DNA from: CAZHFA01 sp964534945 | Lineage (GTDB): Bacteria; Bdellovibrionota_C; UBA2361; CAKMMH01 | Assembly (NCBI GenBank): GCA_964534945.1 | Contig: CAZHSB010000008.1 | Location: 1-42,438 of the forward strand | Length of the DNA stretch: 42,438 nt | Reading direction: 5' to 3' | Part shown: in pieces, positions 1-8,710 of the stretch | Layout: each line of letters opens with the position of its first letter | Position numbering within the stretch: position 1 is the stretch's first letter | The notes under the pieces: generated by a model | Databases searched by the model: none | The model's input: the letters and a program-made list of their open reading frames with translations, nothing else | What the model was told of the DNA's origin: nothing | Program-made: the position numbers and the translations under genes

Positions 1-23
1 TTTTTTTGTTATATTTTCTGCTT

Positions 24-81
24 ATGAAAAAAGAAATTCCTAAATCAGAATCAAAGTATTTAAAATTATCTTCTAGTAGTA
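24..81 (+). repeat. 58-bp identical 5' block, peptidase array copy 1
   Basis: The first 58 bp of the gene are identical to 799-856 and 2912-2969. They encode the shared N-terminus MKKEIPKSESKYLKLSSSS. Copies 1 and 2 also share about 18 bp upstream (TTATATTTT(T)CTGCTT), differing by one T. Confidence 0.9.
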
Positions 82-770
82 CTCATTTTATTTTTTATTA
101 TGATAAGAGTTTACGGGAAGAAGTTTTGGAAGAAGTAAAAAAAAATTTAGAGAGTAATTATAAAAAAATTAGAAGATTTTTTAAAGAAAAGAAATCACCG
201 ATTGTCTCTGTTTATATTCACCCGTCCACAAAAACTTTTCATGAAGAATGTTATGGAAAAAAGATGCCAAAATGTATTGTTGCTTGTGGAGGAAATGATT
301 TTATTTCATTAGTTAACCCATATAAGACAGTTTTTGATTATGATTTTATAGTTAATTTAGTTGTGGTACATGAATTAGCACATACATTTACATTACTTGA
401 TAATAATTTAAATCGTTCTAGATGGTTGTTGGAGGGAGTTGCAGATTATGTGGCAGATAGAAATTTATATTTGAATCGGAAAGATTTTGTTGAGAGTGTA
501 AAAATTTGTAAATTCCCCAATATTAAAGATTTGGCAACTAGTACTATAGAGGAATTTTTGGAAAAACAAGGCTATCCATTTTCGGTAACAATAATTGCTT
601 TTATTATTAGAGAGTTTGGAAAAGAAAAACTTCTTGAAATTTTAAAGAATCCGAAGAAGAGTGTTTATAAAATTTTAAATAAAAGCGAAAAAAAATTTCA
701 AACAGAATGGGAAGAATATTTAAAAAGAGTTTATTACAAGAAGGTAAAAAAATATTTTCATCTTGTTTGA
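24..770 (+). CDS. Peptidase-MA-like zinc metallopeptidase, copy 1
   Basis: A 248-residue protein with a gluzincin-type metal site: HELAH at residues 116-120 and a downstream Glu (E137) in WLLEGVADY, the spacing expected of the peptidase MA / DUF-type HExxH families. There is no signal peptide or membrane segment, so it looks cytosolic unless exported by an unusual route. The ATG at 24 is chosen over an upstream TTG because MKKEIPKSESKYLKL is also the start of the next two genes. No Shine-Dalgarno sequence precedes it. The first 58 bp are identical to the other two copies, and the 179 bp at 561-739 are identical to 3458-3636 in copy 3, while the catalytic middle differs. The array may continue to the left of the window. 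Zinc-peptidase assignment is by motif; the substrate is unknown. Confidence 0.8.
   Translation: MKKEIPKSESKYLKLSSSSTHFIFYYDKSLREEVLEEVKKNLESNYKKIRRFFKEKKSPIVSVYIHPSTKTFHEECYGKKMPKCIVACGGNDFISLVNPYKTVFDYDFIVNLVVVHELAHTFTLLDNNLNRSRWLLEGVADYVADRNLYLNRKDFVESVKICKFPNIKDLATSTIEEFLEKQGYPFSVTIIAFIIREFGKEKLLEILKNPKKSVYKILNKSEKKFQTEWEEYLKRVYYKKVKKYFHLV
561..739 (+). repeat. 179-bp identical 3' block, first occurrence
   Basis: Base-for-base identical to 3458-3636. It encodes the C-terminal part of copy 1 from EKQGYPF to KRVYYK. The identity stops abruptly on both sides, as expected of a conversion tract or of a recent duplication followed by replacement of the middle. Confidence 0.9.
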
Positions 771-798
771 ATGCTTTTTATATTATATTTTTCTGCTT

Positions 799-2868
799 AT
801 GAAAAAAGAAATTCCTAAATCAGAATCAAAGTATTTAAAATTATCTTCTAGTAGTATACATTTTATTTTTTATTATGATACATGTTTAGATAGTGAAACC
901 TTTGGCGATCTAAGGGATTTGCTTGAAACAGTATATGATAAGATTTGTTTATTTTTTGATGTGAAAAAATCATTAAAATTTAAAGTTCTTGTTTTTAAAG
1001 ATATACAAAGTTTTCATGATGAAATGGAAGAAGCTGAAGCACAAGATTGGTATTTTACTACATTTAAAAATGATTCTTTGTATTTCGTTAATCCTAAAAA
1101 TTTAAAAAACTTTTCTTATAAAATGGCAGTTAATAAGATTTTAAGTAGGTTATACTGTTGTTTCATTACTAGGTATGGAAATTATCCAAGATGGTTTGTG
1201 GAGGGAGTAGCTAAGTTCTTTGTTGATGATCAACCAAAATTCAGGAAATTAAGCGATATTCATGAATTTGTAATACATAATGACGTAGAAAATGTGTTAA
1301 AAAATAATGACGATAATATTTTTAATTTTAGCAGTGGTTATTCGTTTTCTCAAACAGTAATTGAGTATATTTTACATGATTACTCAAAGGAGGGCTTAAA
1401 AGAAATATTTAATAATAAAGATAAATCTTTCTTAAGTATATTGCATGTTTCAATAAAAGATTTTTGCAACTCTTGGAAAAACTTTGTTTTTTCAAAGGAA
1501 TATGTTGTGCCAGACTTTCTTAATTTGGAGCACAATACTAATCATTTTTCGTTGTTTTTTGCGGAGTCTTTAAATGTCAATACAAAAGTTGATATAGAAA
1601 ACAAACTTGAAAATAACTTTGAGCTTGTTTGTGATTTTTTTAAAGTATCAAAAAACTTTCACACCAATATTTGTATATATGAGGATAAAAACAAATTCCA
1701 TTTGGATGTTTATGGAGAACCTAGACCCAGCTGGTCAACAGGAGAAAATGTAGGTAATACGATTAATGCAGTTGATCCAAATAATACACTTCCAGAACAC
1801 GATTATAATGATCAATTAACGACAATATTACATGAATTTGTGCATAGAGTGACATACTTAGATGGAGAGATGCGACCTTTTTGGTTGTCAGAGGGAATAG
1901 CCATTTATTTATCTAATCAATCCATTAAAAGTTCGTTTTTGTATTATTTACATTTTTTTCCACCCAAAACAGATATCTTATTTGGAAATGATTATGGACT
2001 TTTTCAAAATAATGGAGGATATATTTTTTCAAGCTCAATTATTGAGTATATTATAGAATTTTTTTCTATAGAAAAATTGAAAGAAATTTTAAGTAATTCA
2101 AGAAAGAATCCATTTGATATTTTGATGAAAGATAAAGAATCATTCATTAACGATTGGCTAAAATATGTTTATTCATATAAATGTATAATACCGAATTTTT
2201 TAAATCTTGATAAATCCTACAGACATTTTTGTTTTCATTTTGATAACTTCATTGATCTTGAAACATTAGAAAACATTAATATTGAGCTAGAAAATACCTT
2301 TTTGTTATCTAATGAATTTTTATGTTTAGAAGAAGTATGTTTAATCCATGTTTTTATTTATGAGGATCAAAAATCACTTTGTTTTGATATGTATAAGAAA
2401 AATTTAAATAAGTGTATAGATATAAATGGAAATATTTTAAAATTTGTTAATATTAATAATCAATCATTTGAGGGAACACTCGAAACAAAAATGTTTCACA
2501 TAAAAGAAGCATTGATAAAAATACTAACAACATATGATGGGAAAATGAGAGATTTTTGGCTTACAAGTGGTTTGGGCGGGTATTTATTGGATTCACATTT
2601 TAGGGAAAAGGTAATTAAAAATTTTTCAAACATTGAATCGTTCATTAGTAATTTTAGAAGTAAAAATTTTCTGGATTTTAAAAAAAATAACGGGGAAATC
2701 TTTTCTTCTTCAATTGTAGATTTTATTTTAAGAAAACATTCAAAAGAAAAATTAACTGAAGTAATAAAAAGTCCTGAAGAAGGTTTGTTTAGTATTTTGA
2801 ATGTTAAGGAAGATGATTTTTTTTATGACTTAAAAAAATATATTAAAAATGAGTATGTACGTAAATAG
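799..2868 (+). CDS. Triple-domain peptidase-MA-like protein with one intact HExxH
   Basis: A 689-residue protein made of three tandem versions of the roughly 230-residue domain found singly in its two neighbours. Units begin near residues 1, 235 and 461; the second and third open with a similar linker (VVPDFLNLE and IIPNFLNLD). Unit 2 keeps the metal site: HEFVH at 345-349 and E365 in WLSEGIA. Unit 1 has lost HExxH (NKILSRLYC in its place) but keeps FVEGVA. Unit 3 has lost both HExxH (KEALIK region) and the glutamate (LTSGLG). The start is set by the conserved MKKEIP leader; upstream TTG starts are less likely. No Shine-Dalgarno, signal peptide or membrane helix is visible. Flanking pseudo-domains may bind substrate or regulate the middle unit; that is inference. 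Confidence 0.78.
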   Translation: MKKEIPKSESKYLKLSSSSIHFIFYYDTCLDSETFGDLRDLLETVYDKICLFFDVKKSLKFKVLVFKDIQSFHDEMEEAEAQDWYFTTFKNDSLYFVNPKNLKNFSYKMAVNKILSRLYCCFITRYGNYPRWFVEGVAKFFVDDQPKFRKLSDIHEFVIHNDVENVLKNNDDNIFNFSSGYSFSQTVIEYILHDYSKEGLKEIFNNKDKSFLSILHVSIKDFCNSWKNFVFSKEYVVPDFLNLEHNTNHFSLFFAESLNVNTKVDIENKLENNFELVCDFFKVSKNFHTNICIYEDKNKFHLDVYGEPRPSWSTGENVGNTINAVDPNNTLPEHDYNDQLTTILHEFVHRVTYLDGEMRPFWLSEGIAIYLSNQSIKSSFLYYLHFFPPKTDILFGNDYGLFQNNGGYIFSSSIIEYIIEFFSIEKLKEILSNSRKNPFDILMKDKESFINDWLKYVYSYKCIIPNFLNLDKSYRHFCFHFDNFIDLETLENINIELENTFLLSNEFLCLEEVCLIHVFIYEDQKSLCFDMYKKNLNKCIDINGNILKFVNINNQSFEGTLETKMFHIKEALIKILTTYDGKMRDFWLTSGLGGYLLDSHFREKVIKNFSNIESFISNFRSKNFLDFKKNNGEIFSSSIVDFILRKHSKEKLTEVIKSPEEGLFSILNVKEDDFFYDLKKYIKNEYVRK

Positions 2869-2911
2869 CGTTCTTTAGTAAATTCAATATATAATTTTTT
2901 GTTTTTAACTT

Positions 2912-3667
2912 ATGAAAAAAGAAATTCCTAAATCAGAATCAAAGTATTTAAAATTATCTTCTAGTAGTACTCATTTCTTTTTTTATTACTCTAAGAGTTT
3001 AGAGGAAGACCTATTAGAGAAGATAAAGAAAACTTTAGAAAGCAACTATAAAAAAGTTAGAAGATTTTTTAGGGAGAAAACATTACCTATTATTTCTGTA
3101 AATATTTATCCTAACAAGAATAAAATGCTTGATGAATGCTTGGGAATTGACGGAAAAAAGCATCCTAGTTGGGTATTTTCATTGGGGGCAAAAGATTGGA
3201 TATCGATTATTGATCCTTCTAAGGTTCCTTCATATTGTACATATGATTATATATCAATTTTAATGGCGCATGAACTTGTCCATTCGTTTACTCTTTTAGA
3301 TAATATGGATCGTCCCAGATGGTTAATAGAAGGTGTGGCAGATTATGTAGCAGATAAAAATAGGTATCTAAAGTTTAAAGAATTCGTTGAAGATCTGAAA
3401 AATTTTAAGTTTCCTAACATAGTTAAGTTGGCAAAAAGTCCTGCCAATGAGTTTTATGAAAAACAAGGCTATCCATTTTCGGTAACAATAATTGCTTTTA
3501 TTATTAGAGAGTTTGGAAAAGAAAAACTTCTTGAAATTTTAAAGAATCCGAAGAAGAGTGTTTATAAAATTTTAAATAAAAGCGAAAAAAAATTTCAAAC
3601 AGAATGGGAAGAATATTTAAAAAGAGTTTATTACAAAAAAGTACAAAAATACTTTTCTCTTCTTTGA
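2912..3667 (+). CDS. Peptidase-MA-like zinc metallopeptidase, copy 3
   Basis: A 251-residue paralogue of copy 1 with HELVH at residues 120-124 and E140 in WLIEGVADY, so both metal-binding motifs are intact. Its first 58 bp match both neighbours exactly. Its 3' part (3458-3636) matches copy 1 base for base over 179 bp, although the region between (roughly residues 30-180) has clearly diverged in sequence and slightly in length. The pattern suggests recombination or gene conversion between copies. No signal peptide. It is the last member of the array and is convergent with the next gene, 22 bp away; no convincing terminator lies between them. Confidence 0.8.
   Translation: MKKEIPKSESKYLKLSSSSTHFFFYYSKSLEEDLLEKIKKTLESNYKKVRRFFREKTLPIISVNIYPNKNKMLDECLGIDGKKHPSWVFSLGAKDWISIIDPSKVPSYCTYDYISILMAHELVHSFTLLDNMDRPRWLIEGVADYVADKNRYLKFKEFVEDLKNFKFPNIVKLAKSPANEFYEKQGYPFSVTIIAFIIREFGKEKLLEILKNPKKSVYKILNKSEKKFQTEWEEYLKRVYYKKVQKYFSLL
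3458..3636 (+). repeat. 179-bp identical 3' block, second occurrence
   Basis: Identical to 561-739. It encodes the C-terminal part of copy 3. The middle gene of the array has a diverged version of this region instead. Confidence 0.9.
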
Positions 3668-3689
3668 TATAAATTCTTTAAAACTTTTT

Positions 3690-4715
3690 TTACAATACTA
3701 CTTGAATATTTTCTGTTGATTCGTATCGATTTTGCTCAATTGATTCATTTTCTAATATGATTGAACGTAATTTTTCACTACTATCTTTTGAAAAGTGATA
3801 GTTTTTTAAATTTGAAAGATCTTTAGAATAAATTATATGATCCCCACCATCAATCAAAGGAATAATACCAGAAAAAGAATACCCTAATGATTCTAAAAAT
3901 TTACAAAATGATGGACATTCGGGATCAAACAAACTTACATAAAGTAGCATATCGCAAAAGCGAGTCTCATCGTATAATAAAGCTTCTTTGGAATAATTAT
4001 TTAATAAGGAAGGCGTAATATAAGCTCTGCAAAGCCCTGTGTGCTTGTATGATTTTATCTCTACAGGTTTGACATCTGTATATATCCTTGCAATTTTATT
4101 ATCTAAATCACAAAAAACCCTCGGAAGATTTGATCGATTATAAAGGTTTTCCGCTAGTTCCTTATATTCATTTGGAACATAGACGATCTCATTCTTTAAT
4201 AAAGAAGTATCAAATATATGTTGACTATAAAGAATTGGATATGCAGTTTCTGTTTTTATATCTAAAAGCTCGTTTGTCGTCCTGTGCCCTGGGTAAATTG
4301 CTGTTTCGTTAAAATTTCCAATTGTAGAAATAACAGATTCCATTTTTTCTGGATAGGAAGTTATAAATTTATACGCCATTTTCCAATGTTTCTTCTTGGC
4401 AATTCTTTCGACCAAACTCCAAAGAGACATTAAAATCTCTTCTTCTTCAGGACATGGTATAACAACGGGCATGATTATTTGAACATTTTTGTTATCATTT
4501 TTATGCGGACAACAGGCTAAATGACCTACAATCTTTGAGTCTCTCTCTGCAACAATGCTAATGAATCTATTTCCAATTCTTTCTCTCCAAAAATTTTCTT
4601 GATAAACCTTACGGTTCGGAAAAGAGAAATCGTAAGTGGCTACAAAAAGGTCAATTATGCCTTTTATATCAAAAATATTATCTGGGTTACTTGCCCTAAA
4701 CGTTATATTCATCAT
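3690..4715 (-). CDS. GNAT-like acyltransferase, function unknown
   Basis: A 341-residue cytosolic protein. The N-terminal half looks like a GNAT (Gcn5-related N-acetyltransferase) fold: an amphipathic start (DIKGIIDLF), a WRERIGNRFISIVAE strand region and the typical beta4 string SKIVGHLACCPH around residues 60-72. The C-terminal half (about 200-330) has no motif I recognise and may be a second, degenerate acyltransferase module. Two adjacent ATGs are possible starts; a weak GGAATT lies about 12-15 bases upstream. The gene stands alone, convergent with the peptidase array. The substrate cannot be inferred from the neighbours. Confidence 0.6.
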   Translation of the reverse strand: MMNITFRASNPDNIFDIKGIIDLFVATYDFSFPNRKVYQENFWRERIGNRFISIVAERDSKIVGHLACCPHKNDNKNVQIIMPVVIPCPEEEEILMSLWSLVERIAKKKHWKMAYKFITSYPEKMESVISTIGNFNETAIYPGHRTTNELLDIKTETAYPILYSQHIFDTSLLKNEIVYVPNEYKELAENLYNRSNLPRVFCDLDNKIARIYTDVKPVEIKSYKHTGLCRAYITPSLLNNYSKEALLYDETRFCDMLLYVSLFDPECPSFCKFLESLGYSFSGIIPLIDGGDHIIYSKDLSNLKNYHFSKDSSEKLRSIILENESIEQNRYESTENIQVVL

Positions 4716-4971
4716 ATTTATTTAATTCCAACTTTATCTATTCTATTCTTTTTTCAATATTTTGATTCATAAATATTATCAAGTGAACTATATATTTTTT
4801 GGAAAAATTTGATACACTTCATTCTTCAAAAGGTACTCATGCTCACTTTTGTGAGTATATCTTATAGTTTATCTTTTCTCAATTATACTTTTGAAAAAAG
4901 CGCCCTTGGAATGAGTATTCGTTTCTAATGCAGAATGAAAAAGTTAAAAAATGTAATATTAACGGGTTATT

Positions 4972-6639
4972 ATGTCAAAAAAAGTAACAGGAAGTTTAAA
5001 TGGGATTTCTCGAGTTGATTTGAGAGAGCTAGAGAGATTTTATAATGAAAAATTAGATTTAAACCAAATTGTTTCATTTGAATTAGCAAAAAATTTATAT
5101 AATATTTCTCAAAAAATAGGAAAAATCGTTGGGTTGCTAATTTCTAGGGAGGGAGCAGTAGAGAAAGTTTTTGTAGGAGATAAAAATATTCTTTATCTTC
5201 CAGATCTTGGGCGTATTAGGTTATCAAAAGGACGTCTTAGACATCTTAGGTTGGTTTGTACAGTATTAAAAAATGAATTTGAATTAACACAAGATTATTA
5301 TACAGATTTGCAGAAACTAAGACTTGATATGATTATTGGGGTAAAGGAAATCGGTCATTTTATCTCAATGAAATATTCATATCTAACACCGATAAGAGAC
5401 TCTTCTCAAGAGTTTTCAAAGACAGAATATGTAGAAGATTTAGAAAATTTTTATTTTGATTTTAATAATTTTATTTCGAACTTAGAATTAGAGCTTGAAA
5501 ATAGTGGTTATGGAAAGCAAGAGACAGAAAAAGAATGTGCTATTTTAGTTGGCGTATATCAAAAAGATTATAAAAGAGAAAAAGAATCTATAGAAGAACT
5601 TGTCGAGTTAGTAAAGACAGCAGGCGTTGAGATAGCTGATATAATTACGCAAAAACGCGATATAGATCCAAAGACAATTCTTGGAAAGGGAAAACTCGAA
5701 GAAATCGTATTAAAATGCCTTTCTTTCGGTGCCGATATTATCATTTTTGATGGAGAGCTAAAGCCATCGCAATTAAGAGAAATCACCAATATAAGTAATT
5801 TAAAAATTCTTGATAGGAGCATGGTGATTCTTGATATATTTGCAAAGCGAGCAAATAGTAGCGAGGGACGCTTGCAAGTGGAGCTTGCTCAATTAAAATA
5901 TAATTTGCCAAGAATCCTTGAAAAGAATGCGGGCCTTTCAAGGCTTGGTGGAGGAATAGGCACAAGAGGCCCCGGAGAAACAAAGCTTGAAATTGGAAAA
6001 CGAAGAATGAATGATAGAATTCGCTTCCTTGAAAATAAGATTGATAAGCTTTCAAATCAAAGAGAATTAAAGCAGGAGCGAAGAAAGAATGCTAATGTCC
6101 CCCTTGTTTCAATTTTAGGATATACGAATGCAGGTAAGAGTACCCTTTTTAATGTATTAACCAAAGGTGATGTTTTTGTTGAAGATAAGTTATTCGCAAC
6201 TCTTGATACAACGCAAAAACAACTATGTATTGTTGGGCATAAAAATAAAGAAAAGTTTGTATATTGTAATCTTGTATTAAGCGATACTGTAGGGTTTATT
6301 CAAGATTTACCAAAAGAGTTAACAACAGCCTTTAAGGCTACATTAGATGAACTTTATGGTGCGGAGCTTTTGCTTCATGTACTTGATGTAAGCGATAAAA
6401 ATGCACTTTTTCAATATAAGGCAGTAGTTGATATTTTGGTAGAAATGAAACTTGGGGATATCCCAAGAATAGTCGTATTTAATAAGTGTGATAAAGTTGA
6501 TGAAGAATTTGATCTAGAAACTTTGGAAGATTCAATCGCAAATCATGTAAAAGTTTCAGCGAAAACTAAAAAGGGGATACAAAATTTAAAAAGTAAAATT
6601 TTAGATTACTTTCATAAGGGGTATGAGGTTTTTAGCTAA
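4972..6639 (+). CDS. hflX: GTPase HflX with N-terminal extension
   Basis: HflX is a ribosome-associated GTPase that helps recycle or rescue stalled 70S/50S particles. The 555-residue protein has an N-terminal extension of about 180 residues of the kind seen in the longer HflX versions, the HflX-specific domain (KTILGKGKLEEI, then SRLGGGIGTRGPGETKLE) and a G domain: P-loop GYTNAGKST at 383-391, DTVGF from 438, NKCD at 504-507 and a G5-like KVSAKTKKG. All GTP-binding motifs are intact. Monocistronic by appearance; the ATG has no strong Shine-Dalgarno. It converges on bioB, with the two stop codons inside or beside a shared hairpin. Confidence 0.95.
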   Translation: MSKKVTGSLNGISRVDLRELERFYNEKLDLNQIVSFELAKNLYNISQKIGKIVGLLISREGAVEKVFVGDKNILYLPDLGRIRLSKGRLRHLRLVCTVLKNEFELTQDYYTDLQKLRLDMIIGVKEIGHFISMKYSYLTPIRDSSQEFSKTEYVEDLENFYFDFNNFISNLELELENSGYGKQETEKECAILVGVYQKDYKREKESIEELVELVKTAGVEIADIITQKRDIDPKTILGKGKLEEIVLKCLSFGADIIIFDGELKPSQLREITNISNLKILDRSMVILDIFAKRANSSEGRLQVELAQLKYNLPRILEKNAGLSRLGGGIGTRGPGETKLEIGKRRMNDRIRFLENKIDKLSNQRELKQERRKNANVPLVSILGYTNAGKSTLFNVLTKGDVFVEDKLFATLDTTQKQLCIVGHKNKEKFVYCNLVLSDTVGFIQDLPKELTTAFKATLDELYGAELLLHVLDVSDKNALFQYKAVVDILVEMKLGDIPRIVVFNKCDKVDEEFDLETLEDSIANHVKVSAKTKKGIQNLKSKILDYFHKGYEVFS

Positions 6640-6660
6640 GTTTTATATACTATAAAACTT
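6638..6660. terminator. Perfect AT-rich hairpin shared by hflX and bioB ends
   Basis: AAGTTTTATA (6638-6647), a 3-nt loop, then TATAAAACTT (6651-6660): a perfect 10-bp stem between convergent genes. It overlaps the hflX stop codon and covers the bioB stop. With so little GC and no clean U-tract its strength as an intrinsic terminator is uncertain. Confidence 0.45.
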
Positions 6661-7609
6661 CATATCCCAAGCTTGTAATTAGCTTTTTATCAGTCTTAAT
6701 TGTTGTGCCTGTCGTTGTTAGCATATCGCCTGAGATTACGGCATTTATTCCTGAAAGGAAACATTTTTCTCCATTGTCATTTGTCAGGATTCGTCCTCCT
6801 GCAAGTCTAATAAAAGCATCTGGATTTATAAATCTATATATTGCACATATTCTTATAATTTCATCAGAGGTAAGTCTCTTATTTTTTTCAAATGGAGTTC
6901 CCTTAATTGCAATTAAAATGTTTATTGGAATTGATTTTATTTCAAGTTCTTTTAAAAGAAATGCCATATCAATTCTATCTTCAAATGTTTCTCCAAGTCC
7001 CATGATTCCGCCCGAACAAACATCTAATCCAACTTTTTTTGCCATTTTTATTGTATTTATTTTATCTTGCGTGGTGTGAGTTGTGCAAACATTTTTAAAA
7101 AATTTTTCAGAGCTTTCTAAATTATTGTGAATTCGAGAAAGCCCTGCCTCTTTTAACATTTTTAATTCATCAGGATTAAGAAGTCCTAAAGAAGCGCAAA
7201 CATTTATCTTGTTTTTCCTTATTTCGCTTATTGCTTCGCAAATTTTTTCAAGATCATTTGGCGTTGGCTTTTTCCCTGATGTCACGATAGAAAATCTTGT
7301 TACACCTTTACTTGAATTACTTTTTGCTTCGTTAATAATCGCTTCGATATTCAATAGAGGATATTCATTAATCTTTGTTTTGTAAGAGGATGATTGAGCG
7401 CAATACTTGCAATTTTCAGAACATTTTCCACTTTTTGCATTTATAATTGTACAAATATCAAATTTATTTTTACAAAAATGCGCTCTAATTTCATTTGCGC
7501 TTTTTGATAACTCATTAAGATCAGAATCAACTAAAAGCATTGTTTCTGCTTTTGTAATACATTCACTTGCTAAAACTTTATTCTTTAAATCTCCTACTAT
7601 GCTCTTCAT
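6650..7609 (-). CDS. bioB: Biotin synthase BioB
   Basis: Radical-SAM enzyme that inserts sulfur into dethiobiotin to make biotin. The 319-residue length fits the family. The radical-SAM cluster motif CSENCKYC (C63, C67, C70) is intact, followed by AQSSSYKT; the family strings GKCSENCKYCAQSS, NNLESS, SGGIMGLGE and RLAGGR are present. No other biotin gene (bioA, D, F) lies in the window, so either the pathway is scattered or the cell takes up a precursor. It lies downstream of lpxD on the same strand with a 45-bp gap. Confidence 0.95.
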   Translation of the reverse strand: MKSIVGDLKNKVLASECITKAETMLLVDSDLNELSKSANEIRAHFCKNKFDICTIINAKSGKCSENCKYCAQSSSYKTKINEYPLLNIEAIINEAKSNSSKGVTRFSIVTSGKKPTPNDLEKICEAISEIRKNKINVCASLGLLNPDELKMLKEAGLSRIHNNLESSEKFFKNVCTTHTTQDKINTIKMAKKVGLDVCSGGIMGLGETFEDRIDMAFLLKELEIKSIPINILIAIKGTPFEKNKRLTSDEIIRICAIYRFINPDAFIRLAGGRILTNDNGEKCFLSGINAVISGDMLTTTGTTIKTDKKLITSLGYEVL

Positions 7610-7654
7610 AACATTGCCCCAAAAATAGATATTGTTTTTTTTTAAGTTTTAGGA

Positions 7655-8710
7655 TTATTTATTTTTTAAATCTTTTATATCTTTTTTTAATTCTCTAATT
7701 GTTTCCGTAAGATTATCTAATGTTCCCCAAATTCTTCTTTCTTTCATTACAGGTTTTGCTGGATATCCCATATAATCCCCAGCTTGCTCTATGTCTCCAC
7801 CAATTCCAGAACGTGCTGCGACACGCACGTTATCTACAATTGTAATATGATCTGCAACGCCAACTCCTCCTGCTAGTGTTACACCATTTCCAATTTTGCA
7901 ACTTCCCGCAACACCTGTTAGACCACAAAAAATTGAAAATTTTCCGACTTGTACATTATGCCCAACTTGAACTAAGTTATCTATTTTTGTTGAATATCCA
8001 ATATTGGTACTTCCAACAGCTCCTCTATCTATGCAAGCATTGGCTCCTACATCCACGGAAGAATCAAGCTTTACATTTCCAACTTGCGGAACAGTAGCTA
8101 AACCCTTTTGAGGATCTGGAACATAGCCAAAACCATCTGCGCCAATAATTGCTCCATTTTGAATAACAATATTATCAGCCAAAATGCAATCTTCTCTTAT
8201 AACCACTCCTGAATGAATTTTTACATTATTTCCGATTGTCACATTTGGATAAATTGTAACATTGGCGTGAATTGTAACATTATTTCCAATTTTTGTATTG
8301 TCGCCGATTGACGAAAAAGCACCTAATTTAAAATTATCTCCGAATACAACATCTTCGCCAATATCAGCTTTTTCACTTATTCCTTTTACGCATGATACAG
8401 TGTCAAAAAATAATGGCAGTGTATCTAAAAAAGCTTTCTGTGGGTTATTAAATGTAATGACAGAAAATCCATCTTTTGGGATGACTGGAGAAGATATTTG
8501 ATGAGTAAATAAGATCTTTGATTTTTGATTTTCTATAGCTTCAAGAATCTTTTTTTGATTATTAATCGTTAAAAAAGACAGTGTGTCATCGTTTGCTTCT
8601 TCAAGAGAAGAGACGCAAGATACAGAACTTAGATTACTTCCATATAATGTCCCTCCAACCTTTTTTAAAATATCTTCTACTGTAATTTTTATATTTTTTT
8701 TAATGTACAT
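7655..8710 (-). CDS. lpxD: UDP-3-O-acylglucosamine N-acyltransferase LpxD
   Basis: Third step of lipid A synthesis: transfers a 3-hydroxyacyl chain from ACP to the 2-amino group of UDP-3-O-acylglucosamine. The 351-residue protein has the N-terminal uridine-binding domain (to about residue 105), then a long left-handed beta-helix of hexapeptide repeats (about 110-320) and a C-terminal helix rich in Lys. The catalytic His is H251 in QVGHNVQVG, with GADGFGY at 190-196. The start overlaps the upstream acyltransferase stop by 11 bp, so the two are translationally coupled. lpxA, fabZ and lpxB are not adjacent, unlike in many proteobacteria. Confidence 0.95.
   Translation of the reverse strand: MYIKKNIKITVEDILKKVGGTLYGSNLSSVSCVSSLEEANDDTLSFLTINNQKKILEAIENQKSKILFTHQISSPVIPKDGFSVITFNNPQKAFLDTLPLFFDTVSCVKGISEKADIGEDVVFGDNFKLGAFSSIGDNTKIGNNVTIHANVTIYPNVTIGNNVKIHSGVVIREDCILADNIVIQNGAIIGADGFGYVPDPQKGLATVPQVGNVKLDSSVDVGANACIDRGAVGSTNIGYSTKIDNLVQVGHNVQVGKFSIFCGLTGVAGSCKIGNGVTLAGGVGVADHITIVDNVRVAARSGIGGDIEQAGDYMGYPAKPVMKERRIWGTLDNLTETIRELKKDIKDLKNK

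Noticed and set aside
4088..4312. Open frame on the + strand inside the GNAT-like gene
   Set aside because: It lies wholly inside a longer, protein-like gene on the other strand and has no ribosome binding site or recognisable motif. The same holds for the other short antisense frames within hflX, bioB, lpxD, manC, eno and the glycogen fusion.
4834..4858. Small hairpin CTCAC-TTTT-GTGAG upstream of hflX
   Set aside because: Only 5 bp of stem, no T-run, and not near a gene end; chance pairing is likely.
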